This document shows, piece after piece, positions 9,114 to 17,843 of a stretch of 64,000 bases of DNA. The translations under genes were made by a program, and so were the position numbers. The notes under the pieces are model-generated. The model was not told where the DNA came from. It saw nothing but the letters and a program-made list of their open reading frames with translations, and did not search any database. The stretch covers positions 62,001 through 126,000 of the forward strand of contig NZ_FOPY01000009.1 of assembly GCF_900113605.1 (NCBI RefSeq), read 5' to 3'. How positions within the stretch are numbered: the stretch's first letter is position 1; every line of letters starts with the position of its first letter. This DNA is from Modicisalibacter xianhensis. Lineage in GTDB: Bacteria; Pseudomonadota; Gammaproteobacteria; Pseudomonadales; Halomonadaceae.

Positions 9114-10850
9114 TCAGAGGCCGATAGCCGACGAGGTGGAGCGTCGCGGGTCGGCGCCACCATAATAGGTGTTGTCGTCAATCATGATCGATTGGGCAGC
9201 GCCCATGGCATCCTGGCGGCTGACGGTATGGCCGAGTGCCTCCAGCAGGGCGATGGTATCGGGGCTTATGCCCTGCTCGATGCGAATCTCGTCGGGCAGC
9301 CACTGATGATGGATGCGCGGCACGCTGACCGCCGTCTGGATGTTCATGTCATGATCGATGACATTCATCAACACCTGCAGTGTCGTGGTAATGATCCGCG
9401 AGCCGCCAGGACTGCCGGTGATAAGGAAGTTCTTGCCATCCTTCTTGACGATGGTCGGCGTCATCGACGACAGCATGCGCTTGTCGGGCTCGACCTTGTT
9501 GGCTTCGCCCCCGATCAGGCCGTAGGCGTTGGGTACGCCTGGCTTGGCGGAGAAGTCGTCCATCTCGTTATTGAGCAGAAAACCGGCGCCATCGACAACG
9601 ATGCCCGAACCGTAGCTGAAGTTGATGGTGTAGGTGTTTGAGACAGCCAGCCCGTTGTCGTCGACAATCGAGAAATGCGTAGTTTCGTTGGACTCGTAGG
9701 GTAGCGGATTGCCCGGTGCGATGCTGTCGCTGGGCGTGGCAGCATCCCTGCTGATCTGGCTGCGTAATTCATCGGCATATCCCTTGGAAGTGATGCCTTC
9801 CAAGGGCACGTCGACGAAGTCAGTGTCGCCGAGATACTTGGAGCGGTCGGCATAGGCGCGTTTCATGGCCTCGGCCATGACATGGATGGTCGCCGCGGAA
9901 TTGAACCCCATGGCGCCGATATCGTAGCCCTCGAGGATGTTGAGCATCTGCACGATATGCGCCCCTCCCGAGGAGGGCGGGCTCATGGCATAGACATCGT
10001 AACCCCGGTAAGTCCCATGGCTGGGCTCGCGTATCACGGGTTGATAATTGGCCAGGTCCTCCAGGGTCATCAAGCCGTCATGGCGCTGCATTTCCGCTGC
10101 GATCAATCGTGCCGTTTCGCCTTCATAGAATTCCCGCGGTCCCTGCTCGGCGATACGCTTGAGGGTGGCGGCCAGGTCCGGCTGACGGAAAATCTCGCCT
10201 GCCTGGTAGAGGCTACCGTCGGGCTTGAAGAACACTTGACGTGTCGACTCCCACTTCTCCAGACGTTCACGGGTGTCACGAATGCCCTCGACAAAGCGCT
10301 GAGGCACCGCAAAGCCCTCTTCGGCCAGGCGGATGGCCGGCGCCAGCGCTTCGGCCAGGCTCAACGTGCCGTACTTGTCCAGTGCCAGGGCCAGGCCGGC
10401 CACGGTGCCAGGAACGCCAGAGGCATTGTGGGTATAGCGTGACAGCTCCGAAACCGCTTCTCCCTGTTCGTTCTGGAACATCGTCTCGTAGGCGGCGGAG
10501 GGGGCTTTCTCACGGTAGTCGATGGCGATGACTTCCCCGCTGCTTTCGTCAGACACCAGCAAGAATCCGCCGCCGCCGATATTGCCCGAGCGTGGCTGAG
10601 TCACGGCCAGCGCGAAGCCGGCAGTCACGGCAGCATCCACCGCATTACCGCCTTTGGCAAGTACATCCTGGGCAACCTGCGAGGCCAGGAAATGGCTGGT
10701 AGCTACCATGCCTCGTGTGCCTACCTCAGGGTGAAAGCGTTCTCCCTCGAGGATGGCCTCCTGGGCGCTCGCGACCGGCGCCATGGTCATGACGAGCGAG
10801 ACAGCCAGCCAGCGACACCAGCCGGAGGAAGGGGCAAAGGGTAGGGTCAT
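9114..10850 (-). CDS. ggt: Gamma-glutamyltranspeptidase
   Basis: Periplasmic Ntn-hydrolase of 578 residues that cleaves glutathione and transfers its gamma-glutamyl group. Residues 1-29 are a signal peptide ending ASA-Q. The self-cleavage site and catalytic nucleophile are in NETTHFSIVD, with the new N-terminal Thr at about 390, splitting the chain into a large subunit (about 360 residues) and a small one (about 190). GNIGGGGFLLV (89-99) and PPSSGGAHIVQMLNILEGYD (291-310) are family motifs. In the small subunit, MLSSMTPTIV and GSPGGSRIITT line the donor site. Length matches E. coli Ggt (580). It would let the cell use periplasmic glutathione as a source of Cys and Glu, which fits the nearby sulfate uptake genes without proving a link. 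Confidence 0.96.
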   Translation of the reverse strand: MTLPFAPSSGWCRWLAVSLVMTMAPVASAQEAILEGERFHPEVGTRGMVATSHFLASQVAQDVLAKGGNAVDAAVTAGFALAVTQPRSGNIGGGGFLLVSDESSGEVIAIDYREKAPSAAYETMFQNEQGEAVSELSRYTHNASGVPGTVAGLALALDKYGTLSLAEALAPAIRLAEEGFAVPQRFVEGIRDTRERLEKWESTRQVFFKPDGSLYQAGEIFRQPDLAATLKRIAEQGPREFYEGETARLIAAEMQRHDGLMTLEDLANYQPVIREPSHGTYRGYDVYAMSPPSSGGAHIVQMLNILEGYDIGAMGFNSAATIHVMAEAMKRAYADRSKYLGDTDFVDVPLEGITSKGYADELRSQISRDAATPSDSIAPGNPLPYESNETTHFSIVDDNGLAVSNTYTINFSYGSGIVVDGAGFLLNNEMDDFSAKPGVPNAYGLIGGEANKVEPDKRMLSSMTPTIVKKDGKNFLITGSPGGSRIITTTLQVLMNVIDHDMNIQTAVSVPRIHHQWLPDEIRIEQGISPDTIALLEALGHTVSRQDAMGAAQSIMIDDNTYYGGADPRRSTSSAIGL

Positions 10851-10992
10851 GATCGACTCCCGTTTTTTCTGATTCTAGGGGTTAGCGTACTCACTATCGT
10901 CACGTAACGCAGCGCGCGCAAATTTCCATGACCGACATCGCGACGGGAGTACTGCTAGAATGACCGCTTTCCGTGCGACCCGACCAAGAGCC

Positions 10993-11691
10993 ATGCCTGA
11001 CGTGAATTACGACTTCCAGATTGCCCCCTCCATCCTGTCCGCCAATTTCGCCCGTCTGGGGCAGGAGGTCGACGACGTGCTCGCCTCGGGGGCGGATATC
11101 GTGCATTTCGATGTGATGGACAATCATTACGTGCCTAACCTGACCATCGGGCCAATGGTCTGCGAGGCACTGCGCAGCCACGGCGTCACGGCTCCCATCG
11201 ATGTCCATCTGATGGTCAAGCCGGTGGATCGCCTGATCGGGGATTTTCTCTCGGCTGGCGCAAGTTACATCACCTTCCATCCCGAGGCGTCGGAGCACAT
11301 CGATCGATCATTGCAACTGATCCGAGACGGTGGCGCCAAGGCCGGACTGGTCTTCAATCCCGCAACGCCGCTGAGCTATCTTGACCATGTCATGGACAAG
11401 GTCGACATGATTCTGCTGATGAGCGTCAATCCAGGGTTCGGCGGACAATCCTTCATTCCCGGAACGCTCGACAAGCTGCGCCAGGCGCGCGAGCGCATCG
11501 ATGACAGCGGCCGCGCTATCCGGCTCGAGATCGATGGTGGTGTCAAGGTCGACAATATCGCCGAGATCGCCCGGGCGGGGGCCGATACCTTCGTGGCCGG
11601 TTCCGCGGTGTTCAAGGCGCGTCGCGAGGAGGATCCGCATCGTTATGACAGCGTGATCCAGGCATTTCGCGATGAACTCGCCAAACTCTGA
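10993..11691 (+). CDS. rpe: Ribulose-phosphate 3-epimerase
   Basis: Cytosolic TIM-barrel enzyme interconverting ribulose 5-phosphate and xylulose 5-phosphate in the pentose phosphate pathway. [53 protein letters not shown] and EIDGGV hold the metal-binding His and Asp residues and the phosphate loop. The start at 10993 gives 232 residues beginning [13 protein letters not shown], close to the family pattern. An in-frame ATG at 10960 adds 11 residues and has GGGAG upstream, so a slightly longer protein is possible. It overlaps the next gene. rpe next to gph and trpE is a familiar gammaproteobacterial grouping, here interrupted by two genes. Confidence 0.95.
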   Translation: MPDVNYDFQIAPSILSANFARLGQEVDDVLASGADIVHFDVMDNHYVPNLTIGPMVCEALRSHGVTAPIDVHLMVKPVDRLIGDFLSAGASYITFHPEASEHIDRSLQLIRDGGAKAGLVFNPATPLSYLDHVMDKVDMILLMSVNPGFGGQSFIPGTLDKLRQARERIDDSGRAIRLEIDGGVKVDNIAEIARAGADTFVAGSAVFKARREEDPHRYDSVIQAFRDELAKL

Positions 11692-11965
11692 AATGCAGCC
11701 AAGCGGGCAGGCCTGCTGGTACCTCTACGTGATCGAGACGGCAGCGGGTGCGCTTTATACCGGAATCACCACGGATGTCGAGCGCCGCTTTGGCGAGCAT
11801 TGTGGCGGGCGACGCGGGGCGCGATCGTTACGCGGCAAGGGGCCGCTGAGGCTGGTGTATCACGAGCGCGTGGGAAGCCAGAGCGAGGCCCTGCGGCTTG
11901 AGGCTTGGCTCAAGAGACAAAGCGCCAAGAGCAAGCACGCCTGGCTCGAGGCCAGGCGTGCTTGA
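11672..11965 (+). CDS. GIY-YIG nuclease family protein
   Basis: A 97-residue protein made only of a GIY-YIG domain, like E. coli Yhb[29 protein letters not shown] contains the paired motif (here LYV...YTG) and the catalytic Arg. The later [29 protein letters not shown] carries the Glu expected to bind metal. Function of these stand-alone proteins is uncertain; a role in DNA repair is assumed. The ATG at 11672 lies inside rpe; an in-frame ATG at 11693, right after the rpe stop, would give 90 residues and is an equal candidate. The last codons form one arm of a hairpin (11932-11964). Confidence 0.9.
   Translation: MNSPNSEMQPSGQACWYLYVIETAAGALYTGITTDVERRFGEHCGGRRGARSLRGKGPLRLVYHERVGSQSEALRLEAWLKRQSAKSKHAWLEARRA
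11932..11964. terminator. Hairpin overlapping the end of the GIY-YIG gene
   Basis: Perfect 14-bp arms (CAAGCACGCCTGGC and its complement) with a 5-base loop, entirely inside the last 12 codons of the gene and 24 bp from the convergent ndh stop. It probably ends transcription from both sides; there is no clear U-tract on either strand. Confidence 0.5.
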
Positions 11966-11987
11966 TGGCAAGGCGAGTTACCGCCGT

Positions 11988-13286
11988 TCAGTGCAGCTTC
12001 ATCTTGGGCCGCAGGAAACGGTTGAGTCCGTCCACGACCACGGTCATGCCGGTTTTTACCGTGCCGTGAATGGCCTGCTGGTGCATGCGGTAGAGCGAAG
12101 CATAGAACAGTTTGGCGAGCCGTCCCTCGACGAACAGGCTGCGCGCGGAGGCGCCCCGCATCAGGCTGCCCACGGCGTCGAAATGCGCCAGCGAAATCAG
12201 GGAGCCGCGATCGCGGAACACGAAATCCTTAAGTGGATGGCCTTGCAGGGCGGCAGACAGATTGCGGGCCATCAGGCTGGCCTGCTGGTGTGCCGCCTGG
12301 GCGCGCGGAGGGACACGCTTGTCACCGGGCTGCGGGCAGGAAGCGCAGTCACCGAAAGCAAAGATCCGCTCGTCATCGAGGCTCTGCAAAGTGGCGTTGA
12401 CCTTGATCTGGTGGTTGCGCTCGGTGGACAAGCCCAGTTCGGAAAGAAACGCCGGAGCACGAATGCCGGCGGCCCATACGCTGAGATCGGTTTCGATGCG
12501 CTTGCCGTCGGCTGTCACGAAGCCTTCCTCATCGGCGCAAGTGACTCGCGTATCGATGTGCACATTCACACCGAGCTTCTCGAGTTCACGATGCACCGTC
12601 CGCCCGAATCGCTCTGGCAGGGCCGGCAGGATACGTGGGGCAGCCTCGATGAGGTGAACGTCGAGCTTGCCGCTATCCAGTGCGGTAAAGCCGTAGCTGT
12701 GCAGCATTTTCGAGGCATCGAACAGTTCCGCCGCAAGTTCCACGCCGGTGGCCCCGGCACCGACGATGCCCACCGTCAGCTTGGGGTGAGCGCGTCGCTC
12801 CGGGTCGCTGTAGCGCAGGAAGGTATTGAGCATATCGTGGCGAAAGGCCTCGGCCTGCTGCGGACTGTCGAGGAAATGACAGTGACTGGCGACGCCGGGC
12901 GTGCCGAAATCGTTGGAGACGCTGCCCAGGGCCAGGACGAGATAATCGTAACTGATGTTGCGGGCGGGCAGGACGACCGTCTCGTCCTCGTCGAGGATGG
13001 GAGCCAACGTGATGGTGCGGCTTTCGCGATCCAGGTCGCTGAGCGTGCCTCGCTGGAACTGGTAGCCGTGTGCCTTTGAGTGGCCCTGATAGGAGACTTC
13101 GTCGAGGCCGGAATCGAGAACGCCTGTCGCGACTTCGTGAAGCAGGGGTTTCCAGATGTGCGTGGGGTTGCGGTCGACAAGCACGATCTCGGCCTGCTTG
13201 CGCCTGCCGAGCTTGTGCCCGAGCCGGGTGACCAGCTCGAGCCCGCCCGCGCCTCCGCCGACCACCACGATACGTGGGGTAGCCAT
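11988..13286 (-). CDS. ndh: Type II NADH dehydrogenase (NDH-2)
   Basis: Peripheral membrane flavoprotein of 432 residues that passes electrons from NADH to quinone without pumping protons; E. coli Ndh has 434. The FAD-binding Rossmann motif VVVGGGAGGLEL is at residues 7-18, and the NADH-binding motif GIVGAGATGVELAAEL lies near the middle. FAFGDCASCPQPGDKRVPPRAQAAHQQA is the second FAD contact typical of the family. The C-terminal 40 residues (SLYRMHQQAIHGTVKTGMTVVVDGLNRFLRPKMKLH) should form the amphipathic membrane anchor. It starts divergently from gph. Confidence 0.94.
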   Translation of the reverse strand: MATPRIVVVGGGAGGLELVTRLGHKLGRRKQAEIVLVDRNPTHIWKPLLHEVATGVLDSGLDEVSYQGHSKAHGYQFQRGTLSDLDRESRTITLAPILDEDETVVLPARNISYDYLVLALGSVSNDFGTPGVASHCHFLDSPQQAEAFRHDMLNTFLRYSDPERRAHPKLTVGIVGAGATGVELAAELFDASKMLHSYGFTALDSGKLDVHLIEAAPRILPALPERFGRTVHRELEKLGVNVHIDTRVTCADEEGFVTADGKRIETDLSVWAAGIRAPAFLSELGLSTERNHQIKVNATLQSLDDERIFAFGDCASCPQPGDKRVPPRAQAAHQQASLMARNLSAALQGHPLKDFVFRDRGSLISLAHFDAVGSLMRGASARSLFVEGRLAKLFYASLYRMHQQAIHGTVKTGMTVVVDGLNRFLRPKMKLH

Positions 13287-13480
13287 GTGGGCTCCTTACG
13301 AAAGGTTAAAGGAAAATATCGAAAACGATTCGCCAGGGTCAGGCGTTGTGGCGCCTGGAGTCGGCGATGAATGGGACCTAGCATAATCCCCTTGTAACGA
13401 GATTCCTATGCCGTGAGGCCGGCATGGGGTATGTTTTTTCGTAATATTACATGCATGGCGCACAGCCAGGAGGACAGCCC

Positions 13481-14146
13481 ATGGCACCGAGTCTGGAAGA
13501 CATACGTCTGGTGACGTTCGATCTCGATGGCACCTTGATCGATTCCGTCCCCGATCTGGCGGTAGCGGTTGATGCCGTGCTAACCGAACTCGGCTATCCG
13601 GCGGCAGGGGAAGCGAGAGTGGCCGACTGGGTCGGCAACGGCTCGCGAACGCTGGTCAAGCGAGCCCTGTGGCATGCCTCGGGGCATGAGCCCGGCGAGC
13701 AGGCCTTGAGTCAGGCTCACGATGCCTTTCTGATCCATTATGGCCGGGCTCCCAGCGAACATACCCGCGTCTTCCCCGGCGTCAAGGAAGCCTTGGCTGC
13801 CTTGCATGCGCGAGGGTTGACGCTGGCAGTCATCACCAATAAGCCCTACGCCTTCATTGCGCCGATTCTTGACGCGCTGGAGCTGGATAGATATTTCGAC
13901 TATGCGGTGGGGGGAGACTCGCTGCCACAGAAGAAGCCTGATCCGGCACCGCTGCTGCATGTCGCCGAGCGCTTCTCGGTGCCGCCGCATGCCTGCCTGA
14001 TGGTGGGGGACTCACGACACGATATAGAAGCCGGTCGGCGCGCGGGATTCCGCACGCTGGCAGTGCCGTACGGTTACAATCATGGTGAGCCGGTGGCCGA
14101 CAGCCGCCCCGATTTCCTGGTTGAATCGCTGGCAGAACTCGTTTAG
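13481..14146 (+). CDS. gph: Phosphoglycolate phosphatase
   Basis: HAD-superfamily phosphatase of 221 residues that removes 2-phosphoglycolate formed during DNA repair. Motif I is TFDLDGTLIDS with the nucleophile Asp14 and Asp16. Motif II is VITNKP, motif III the Lys in QKKPDPAPL, and motif IV MVGDSRHDIEAGRRAG. The ATG at 13481 has AGGAGG seven bases upstream, which decides against the in-frame ATG at 13451. A short palindrome GTAATATTAC (13441-13450) lies just upstream. It is followed by the trpE leader; rpe-gph-trpE is a conserved order in many gammaproteobacteria. Confidence 0.94.
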   Translation: MAPSLEDIRLVTFDLDGTLIDSVPDLAVAVDAVLTELGYPAAGEARVADWVGNGSRTLVKRALWHASGHEPGEQALSQAHDAFLIHYGRAPSEHTRVFPGVKEALAALHARGLTLAVITNKPYAFIAPILDALELDRYFDYAVGGDSLPQKKPDPAPLLHVAERFSVPPHACLMVGDSRHDIEAGRRAGFRTLAVPYGYNHGEPVADSRPDFLVESLAELV

Positions 14147-14216
14147 GGTGCCAGAGTGGTTATAAAAGCCGCCAAATCAACAAGATTCAGCAATCACGAA
14201 TACGTCGGGTTCCCCC

Positions 14217-14291
14217 ATGACGCTGAATGCCCGCCATTCCTCCCAAGGCAATGCCACGCTGATGCGCGAAGTCAAGCGCTGGCGATGGTGA
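14217..14291 (+). CDS. trpL: trpE leader peptide, ending Arg-Trp-Arg-Trp
   Basis: A 24-codon open frame, ATG at 14217 to TGA at 14289-14291, whose last codons read CGC TGG CGA TGG TGA. Two Trp codons directly before a stop, 84 bp upstream of trpE, are the hallmark of a ribosome-stalling leader peptide for transcription attenuation. A shorter version could start at the in-frame ATG at 14262. No good Shine-Dalgarno sequence is seen before either start. The Trp codons overlap the first of several competing RNA stems (next entry). Confidence 0.8.
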   Translation: MTLNARHSSQGNATLMREVKRWRW

Positions 14292-14343
14292 CGCTCCGGC
14301 AGTTACCAGGCTAGCCGCCATCGCTCGGATGGCTCTCCATCGC
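14281..14343 (+). promoter_or_regulatory. Attenuator-like RNA folds upstream of trpE
   Basis: Four segments can pair in exclusive ways. Segment 1 GCGATGG (14282-14288, over the Trp codons) pairs with segment 2 CCATCGC (14318-14324). Segment 2 also pairs with segment 3 GATGG (14328-14332), and segment 3 with segment 4 CCATC (14337-14341). TGGTGAC (14286-14292) can alternatively pair with GTTACCA (14302-14308). The 3:4 stem has only five pairs and is followed by GCTTTATCGTCTC, not a strong U-tract, so the final step (termination or masking of the AAGGA site at 14360) is unsure. Confidence 0.55.
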
Positions 14344-14374
14344 TTTATCGTCTCATCTCAAGGAAACGACGGGC

Positions 14375-15877
14375 ATGATGACTCCCGAACGCTTCGCCGA
14401 CCTGGCGCAGGCCGGTTATAACCGTATCCCGGTCACCCGCGAGGTGCTGGCCGACCTCGATACGCCATTGTCCACCTACCTCAAGCTGGCCGATGCGCCC
14501 TGGACGTTTCTTCTGGAATCCGTCCAGGGCGGCGAGAAGTGGGGCCGCTATTCCATCATCGGGCTGCCGTGTCGCGAGCGCATCGAGGTGCGTGGCTATC
14601 AGGTGCGTCACATTGTCGATGGCGAGCAGAGTGGGGTCAGTGAGGTCGAGGATCCACTGGCCTGGATCGAGCAGTTCCAGGCGCGTTTCAAGGTGCCCGA
14701 TCTCGACGGCCAGCCGCGATTCGATGGCGGGCTGGTGGGGTATTTCGGCTACGATACTATCCGCTATATCGAGCCGCGCCTGCGCGGTCCGCATGTCGAT
14801 GCCAAGCCCGATCCCATCGGCGTGCCCGATATCCTGTTGATGGTCTGTGACGAACTGGTCGTATTCGACAACCTGTCGGGGCGTCTGACGCTGTGGACGC
14901 ATGCCGATCCGTCCCAACCCGAGGCCTATGCCCGCGCCTGTCATCGTCTGGAGTCGCTGGAAAGCCAGTTGCGCAGCGCTGTTGCCAGGTCGGCAAGCCC
15001 GGGTACGGGGCGTGCCGCCGTGGAGGAAGGTCACTTTACCTCGGGGTTCACCGAGGAGGGCTTCAAAGCGGCCGTCGAGAAGATCAAGGAATACGTGCTG
15101 GCCGGCGACGTCATGCAATGTGTGCCCTCGCAGCGCATGTCGATCCCGTTCCAGGCGCCGCCGCTGGATCTCTACCGGGCGCTGCGCAGCCTGAACCCAT
15201 CGCCGTACATGTTCTTTTTCAACCTCGACGATCACCACGTGGTCGGTTCGTCACCGGAGATCCTTACCCGTCTGGAAGACGGCGAAGTGACGGTGCGCCC
15301 TATTGCCGGGACCCGCAAGCGTGGCCGCAACGAGGAAGAGGACAAGGCCCTCGAGGCCGATCTGCTGGCCGACCCCAAGGAAATCGCCGAGCATGTCATG
15401 CTCATCGACCTGGGACGCAACGATGTGGGACGCATCAGCGAGACCGGCAGTGTCCAGGTAACCGACAACATGGCCGTGGAGCGTTATTCCCACGTCATGC
15501 ATATCGTCTCCAACGTTACCGGACGTCTCAAGCCGGGCATGTCGGCCATGGACGTACTGCGGGCGACCTTCCCGGCCGGCACGCTCTCGGGAGCGCCCAA
15601 GATCCGCGCACTGGAGATCATCGACGAACTCGAGCCGGTCAAGCGTGGCATTTATTCCGGCGCAGTCGGCTACCTCTCATGGCACGGCAACATGGATACC
15701 GCCATCGCCATCCGCACGGCCGTGATCAAGGACGGGGAACTGCACGTGCAGGCAGGGGCCGGCATCGTTGCCGACTCGGTGCCCGAACTCGAGTGGCAGG
15801 AAACCCTCAACAAGGGGCGTGCCTTGTTCCGTGCCGTGGCCATGGCCGAGCGGGGGCTGGATAACCTGGATAACTAG
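14375..15877 (+). CDS. trpE: Anthranilate synthase component I
   Basis: Cytosolic enzyme of 500 residues that, with TrpG, makes anthranilate from chorismate and glutamine, the first committed step to tryptophan. The N-terminal LLES element (46-49) is the tryptophan feedback site of the family. The chorismate-binding domain holds [53 protein letters not shown] and [21 protein letters not shown] lies ten bases before the ATG at 14375; a second ATG follows immediately. The gene stands alone here with its own leader peptide, and its partner trpG is 3.5 kb downstream beyond a four-gene cassette. Confidence 0.97.
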   Translation: MMTPERFADLAQAGYNRIPVTREVLADLDTPLSTYLKLADAPWTFLLESVQGGEKWGRYSIIGLPCRERIEVRGYQVRHIVDGEQSGVSEVEDPLAWIEQFQARFKVPDLDGQPRFDGGLVGYFGYDTIRYIEPRLRGPHVDAKPDPIGVPDILLMVCDELVVFDNLSGRLTLWTHADPSQPEAYARACHRLESLESQLRSAVARSASPGTGRAAVEEGHFTSGFTEEGFKAAVEKIKEYVLAGDVMQCVPSQRMSIPFQAPPLDLYRALRSLNPSPYMFFFNLDDHHVVGSSPEILTRLEDGEVTVRPIAGTRKRGRNEEEDKALEADLLADPKEIAEHVMLIDLGRNDVGRISETGSVQVTDNMAVERYSHVMHIVSNVTGRLKPGMSAMDVLRATFPAGTLSGAPKIRALEIIDELEPVKRGIYSGAVGYLSWHGNMDTAIAIRTAVIKDGELHVQAGAGIVADSVPELEWQETLNKGRALFRAVAMAERGLDNLDN

Positions 15878-15892
15878 CTTCCAGGCTAGCGT

Positions 15893-15951
15893 AGCGACGT
15901 TTCACACCATTGCAGACTCTGGTCTATGGTGAAGGGCGTCGCTTCGTTTTT
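15893..15951 (+). terminator. Possible intrinsic terminator after trpE
   Basis: AGCGACG (15893-15899) pairs with CGTCGCT (15937-15943), with further partial pairing inside (TCAC..CCAT against ATGG..TGA), and TCGTTTTTC follows directly. If it works, trpE ends as a separate transcript before the four-gene cassette. Confidence 0.42.
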
Positions 15952-15972
15952 CATGTCTAAGGAAAGACATAC

Positions 15973-17079
15973 ATGCTCCAGGGGAAGGATCATTCTTCCG
16001 TGTCGTCGCATCGGGCCATCGCTGAGCTGCGTGCGGCCGATGACAGTCCCGCCACCGATAGTTCAACACTCGCCTCTCGCCTGCGTTATCTCATCGAGGC
16101 CGGTGCCGACCGACTTCCCTTGCCTGGCCAGGGCAATACCCTGTCCCGTTGGCGGGCACTCGCCGATGTGGCCAGTCTTGACCTCGGCCTGGTCAAACTC
16201 TTCGAGGGTCATACTGATAGCCTGGCTATCCTGGCCGAGCATGACGCTGCCTGGCTTGCCTCCGGTGCATCCTCCTGGGGCATGTGGGCAGCCGAGCCAC
16301 CGTTCGCCAAGGTTCGCGTATCGCCACGCGGGGATGAGGGGGAACTTCCGGCGGGCCAGGACGCCACGGGAATCGAGGTGCGTCTCGATGGTGTCAAGGC
16401 ATGGTGTTCCGGAGCACCGATGCTCAGTCATGCACTGCTGACCGCCTGGGATGACGACCAGCAGCAACGCCTGGTGGCCATTTCCCTCGACCAACCGGGT
16501 GTGACGGTGACCAACGAGGGATGGCAAGCGGTTGGCATGGCAGCTACGGCCAGCGTCGATGTGCACTTCGAGGCGGCCATCGGGCAACTGGTGGGGCCGT
16601 GCAACGGTTATCTCGACCGACCTGGCTTCTGGCAGGGCGGTGCCGGCATCGCGGCCTGCTGGTTCGGTGGTGCGCGGCGTCTGGGCGAGGTGCTTGAAGA
16701 GCGTGGCGAGCGGGGTGGCGATGGACACCTGCTGGCGCACCTGGGGGCGGTAGACGTCTTGCTGGGTGCCGCGTCTTCGGTACTTCGTGAGGCAGCCGAG
16801 TGGATCGATACCTATCCCCGGGAAGATGCCTGGCATGTGGCTCAGCGGGCACGCTCGATGCTCGACACGGTGGCCAGCGATGTTCTCGGTCACTGCTCTC
16901 GAGCGCTGGGGGCGGGGGCGTACTGTCGCAACGCGGCGTTTGCACGCATGGCGGCTGACTTGCCGGTGTTCATTCGGCAGAACCATGCCGAACGGGATCT
17001 CGAGGCACTGGGACGTTACCTGGCGGAAAGACGAAGCAGAATACAAACCCTGCGTGGACATGGAGCCTGGAGCCTATGA
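15973..17079 (+). CDS. Acyl-CoA dehydrogenase-like protein, first gene of a four-gene cassette
   Basis: A 368-residue soluble protein with a divergent acyl-CoA dehydrogenase fold. Visible features are an alpha-helical N-terminal domain, a beta-domain segment WGMWAAEPPFAKVRVS...LDGVKAWCSGAPMLSHALLTAW (about 96-160) resembling the FAD/substrate region, and a C-terminal helical bundle with ALGAGAYCRNAAFARMAADLPVFIRQNHAERDLEALG. It is shorter than typical members, and I cannot place the catalytic Glu by eye. Its stop overlaps the start of the PIG-L gene as ATGA, so the two are coupled. The same partners (deacetylase, methyltransferase, glycosyltransferase) recur together in other proteobacteria as far as I recall; the substrate is unknown, and it need not act on CoA esters. 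Confidence 0.78.
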   Translation: MLQGKDHSSVSSHRAIAELRAADDSPATDSSTLASRLRYLIEAGADRLPLPGQGNTLSRWRALADVASLDLGLVKLFEGHTDSLAILAEHDAAWLASGASSWGMWAAEPPFAKVRVSPRGDEGELPAGQDATGIEVRLDGVKAWCSGAPMLSHALLTAWDDDQQQRLVAISLDQPGVTVTNEGWQAVGMAATASVDVHFEAAIGQLVGPCNGYLDRPGFWQGGAGIAACWFGGARRLGEVLEERGERGGDGHLLAHLGAVDVLLGAASSVLREAAEWIDTYPREDAWHVAQRARSMLDTVASDVLGHCSRALGAGAYCRNAAFARMAADLPVFIRQNHAERDLEALGRYLAERRSRIQTLRGHGAWSL

Positions 17080-17843
17080 ACGAAGACGCGCAGCAAGCCA
17101 GGCATATCGTTGGTGCCGGGACTCCGGCCGAGGCCTGGGAGGCATGGCCCGGGCTGGCGGCATTGCCAATGATCAATGCAGCGTCGCTGGTTGGCGAGAA
17201 GAGGCGGGCCGTTATCGTGGCGCCGCATCCGGACGACGAGGTGCTCGGCTGCGGCGGACTGATGCGACAGTTGGCGGCACTCGGGCGCGACATGCTGCTG
17301 GTATCGGTGACCGACGGCACTGGTAGCCATCCTGGCTCGATATTGTGGCCACCCGAGCGACTGGCGAAGGAAAGGCCCAGGGAAAGCGCCGATGCGCTGC
17401 GGCTCATGGGACTGGCTTCGATGCCGGTCGTGCGAGCCGGCTTCACCGATACCCGGGTGGCCGATGACGAGGCGGCACTCACGGACTGGATGAGCGATAT
17501 ATTACGCATCGGCGATACCGTGTTTACCACGTGGCGTGGCGATGGACATCCCGATCACGAGGCGACCGGTCGTGCCTGCGCCCGTGCTACGGTCGCCATG
17601 TCATGCCGTATGATCGAAATGCCGATCTGGGCCTGGCATTGGGCCGTGCCGGGAGACTCCCGCATTCCCTGGGCGAGCGCCGCCAGGCTGTCATTGAGTG
17701 AGGAAGATCTGGCTCGTAAACGCGCTGCAATGACGGCTCATGTCAGCCAGGTGACATCCGACGCGGCTACCGGAGAAGAGCCGGTGCTGACACCGCACAC
17801 ACTGCAACGCCTGCTGCGCTCTGACGAGGTCCTGTTTCTGTGA
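17076..17843 (+). CDS. PIG-L family deacetylase
   Basis: Predicted zinc-dependent N-deacetylase of 255 residues, related to GlcNAc-PI and bacillithiol/mycothiol deacetylases. The metal- and base-supplying motif APHPDDEVLGCGG is at about 49-61 (His51, Asp53, Asp54), and the second metal His lies in GDGHPDHEATG. There is no signal peptide, so it should act in the cytoplasm on an acetylated amino sugar or similar small molecule. It overlaps its upstream neighbour by four bases and the following methyltransferase gene by four bases (GTGA). The glycosyltransferase in the same cassette supports a sugar substrate; this is inference. Confidence 0.9.
   Translation: MNEDAQQARHIVGAGTPAEAWEAWPGLAALPMINAASLVGEKRRAVIVAPHPDDEVLGCGGLMRQLAALGRDMLLVSVTDGTGSHPGSILWPPERLAKERPRESADALRLMGLASMPVVRAGFTDTRVADDEAALTDWMSDILRIGDTVFTTWRGDGHPDHEATGRACARATVAMSCRMIEMPIWAWHWAVPGDSRIPWASAARLSLSEEDLARKRAAMTAHVSQVTSDAATGEEPVLTPHTLQRLLRSDEVLFL

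Noticed and set aside
13405-13439. Intrinsic terminator before gph (CCTATGCCG/CGGCATGG stem with later T6)
   Set aside because: The T-run is five bases from the stem and no gene ends there on the plus strand, so it is more likely incidental or part of a promoter region.
14121-14166. Sigma70 promoter for the trpE leader
   Set aside because: TATAAA at 14161-14166 could be a -10, but no acceptable -35 lies 16-18 bp upstream.
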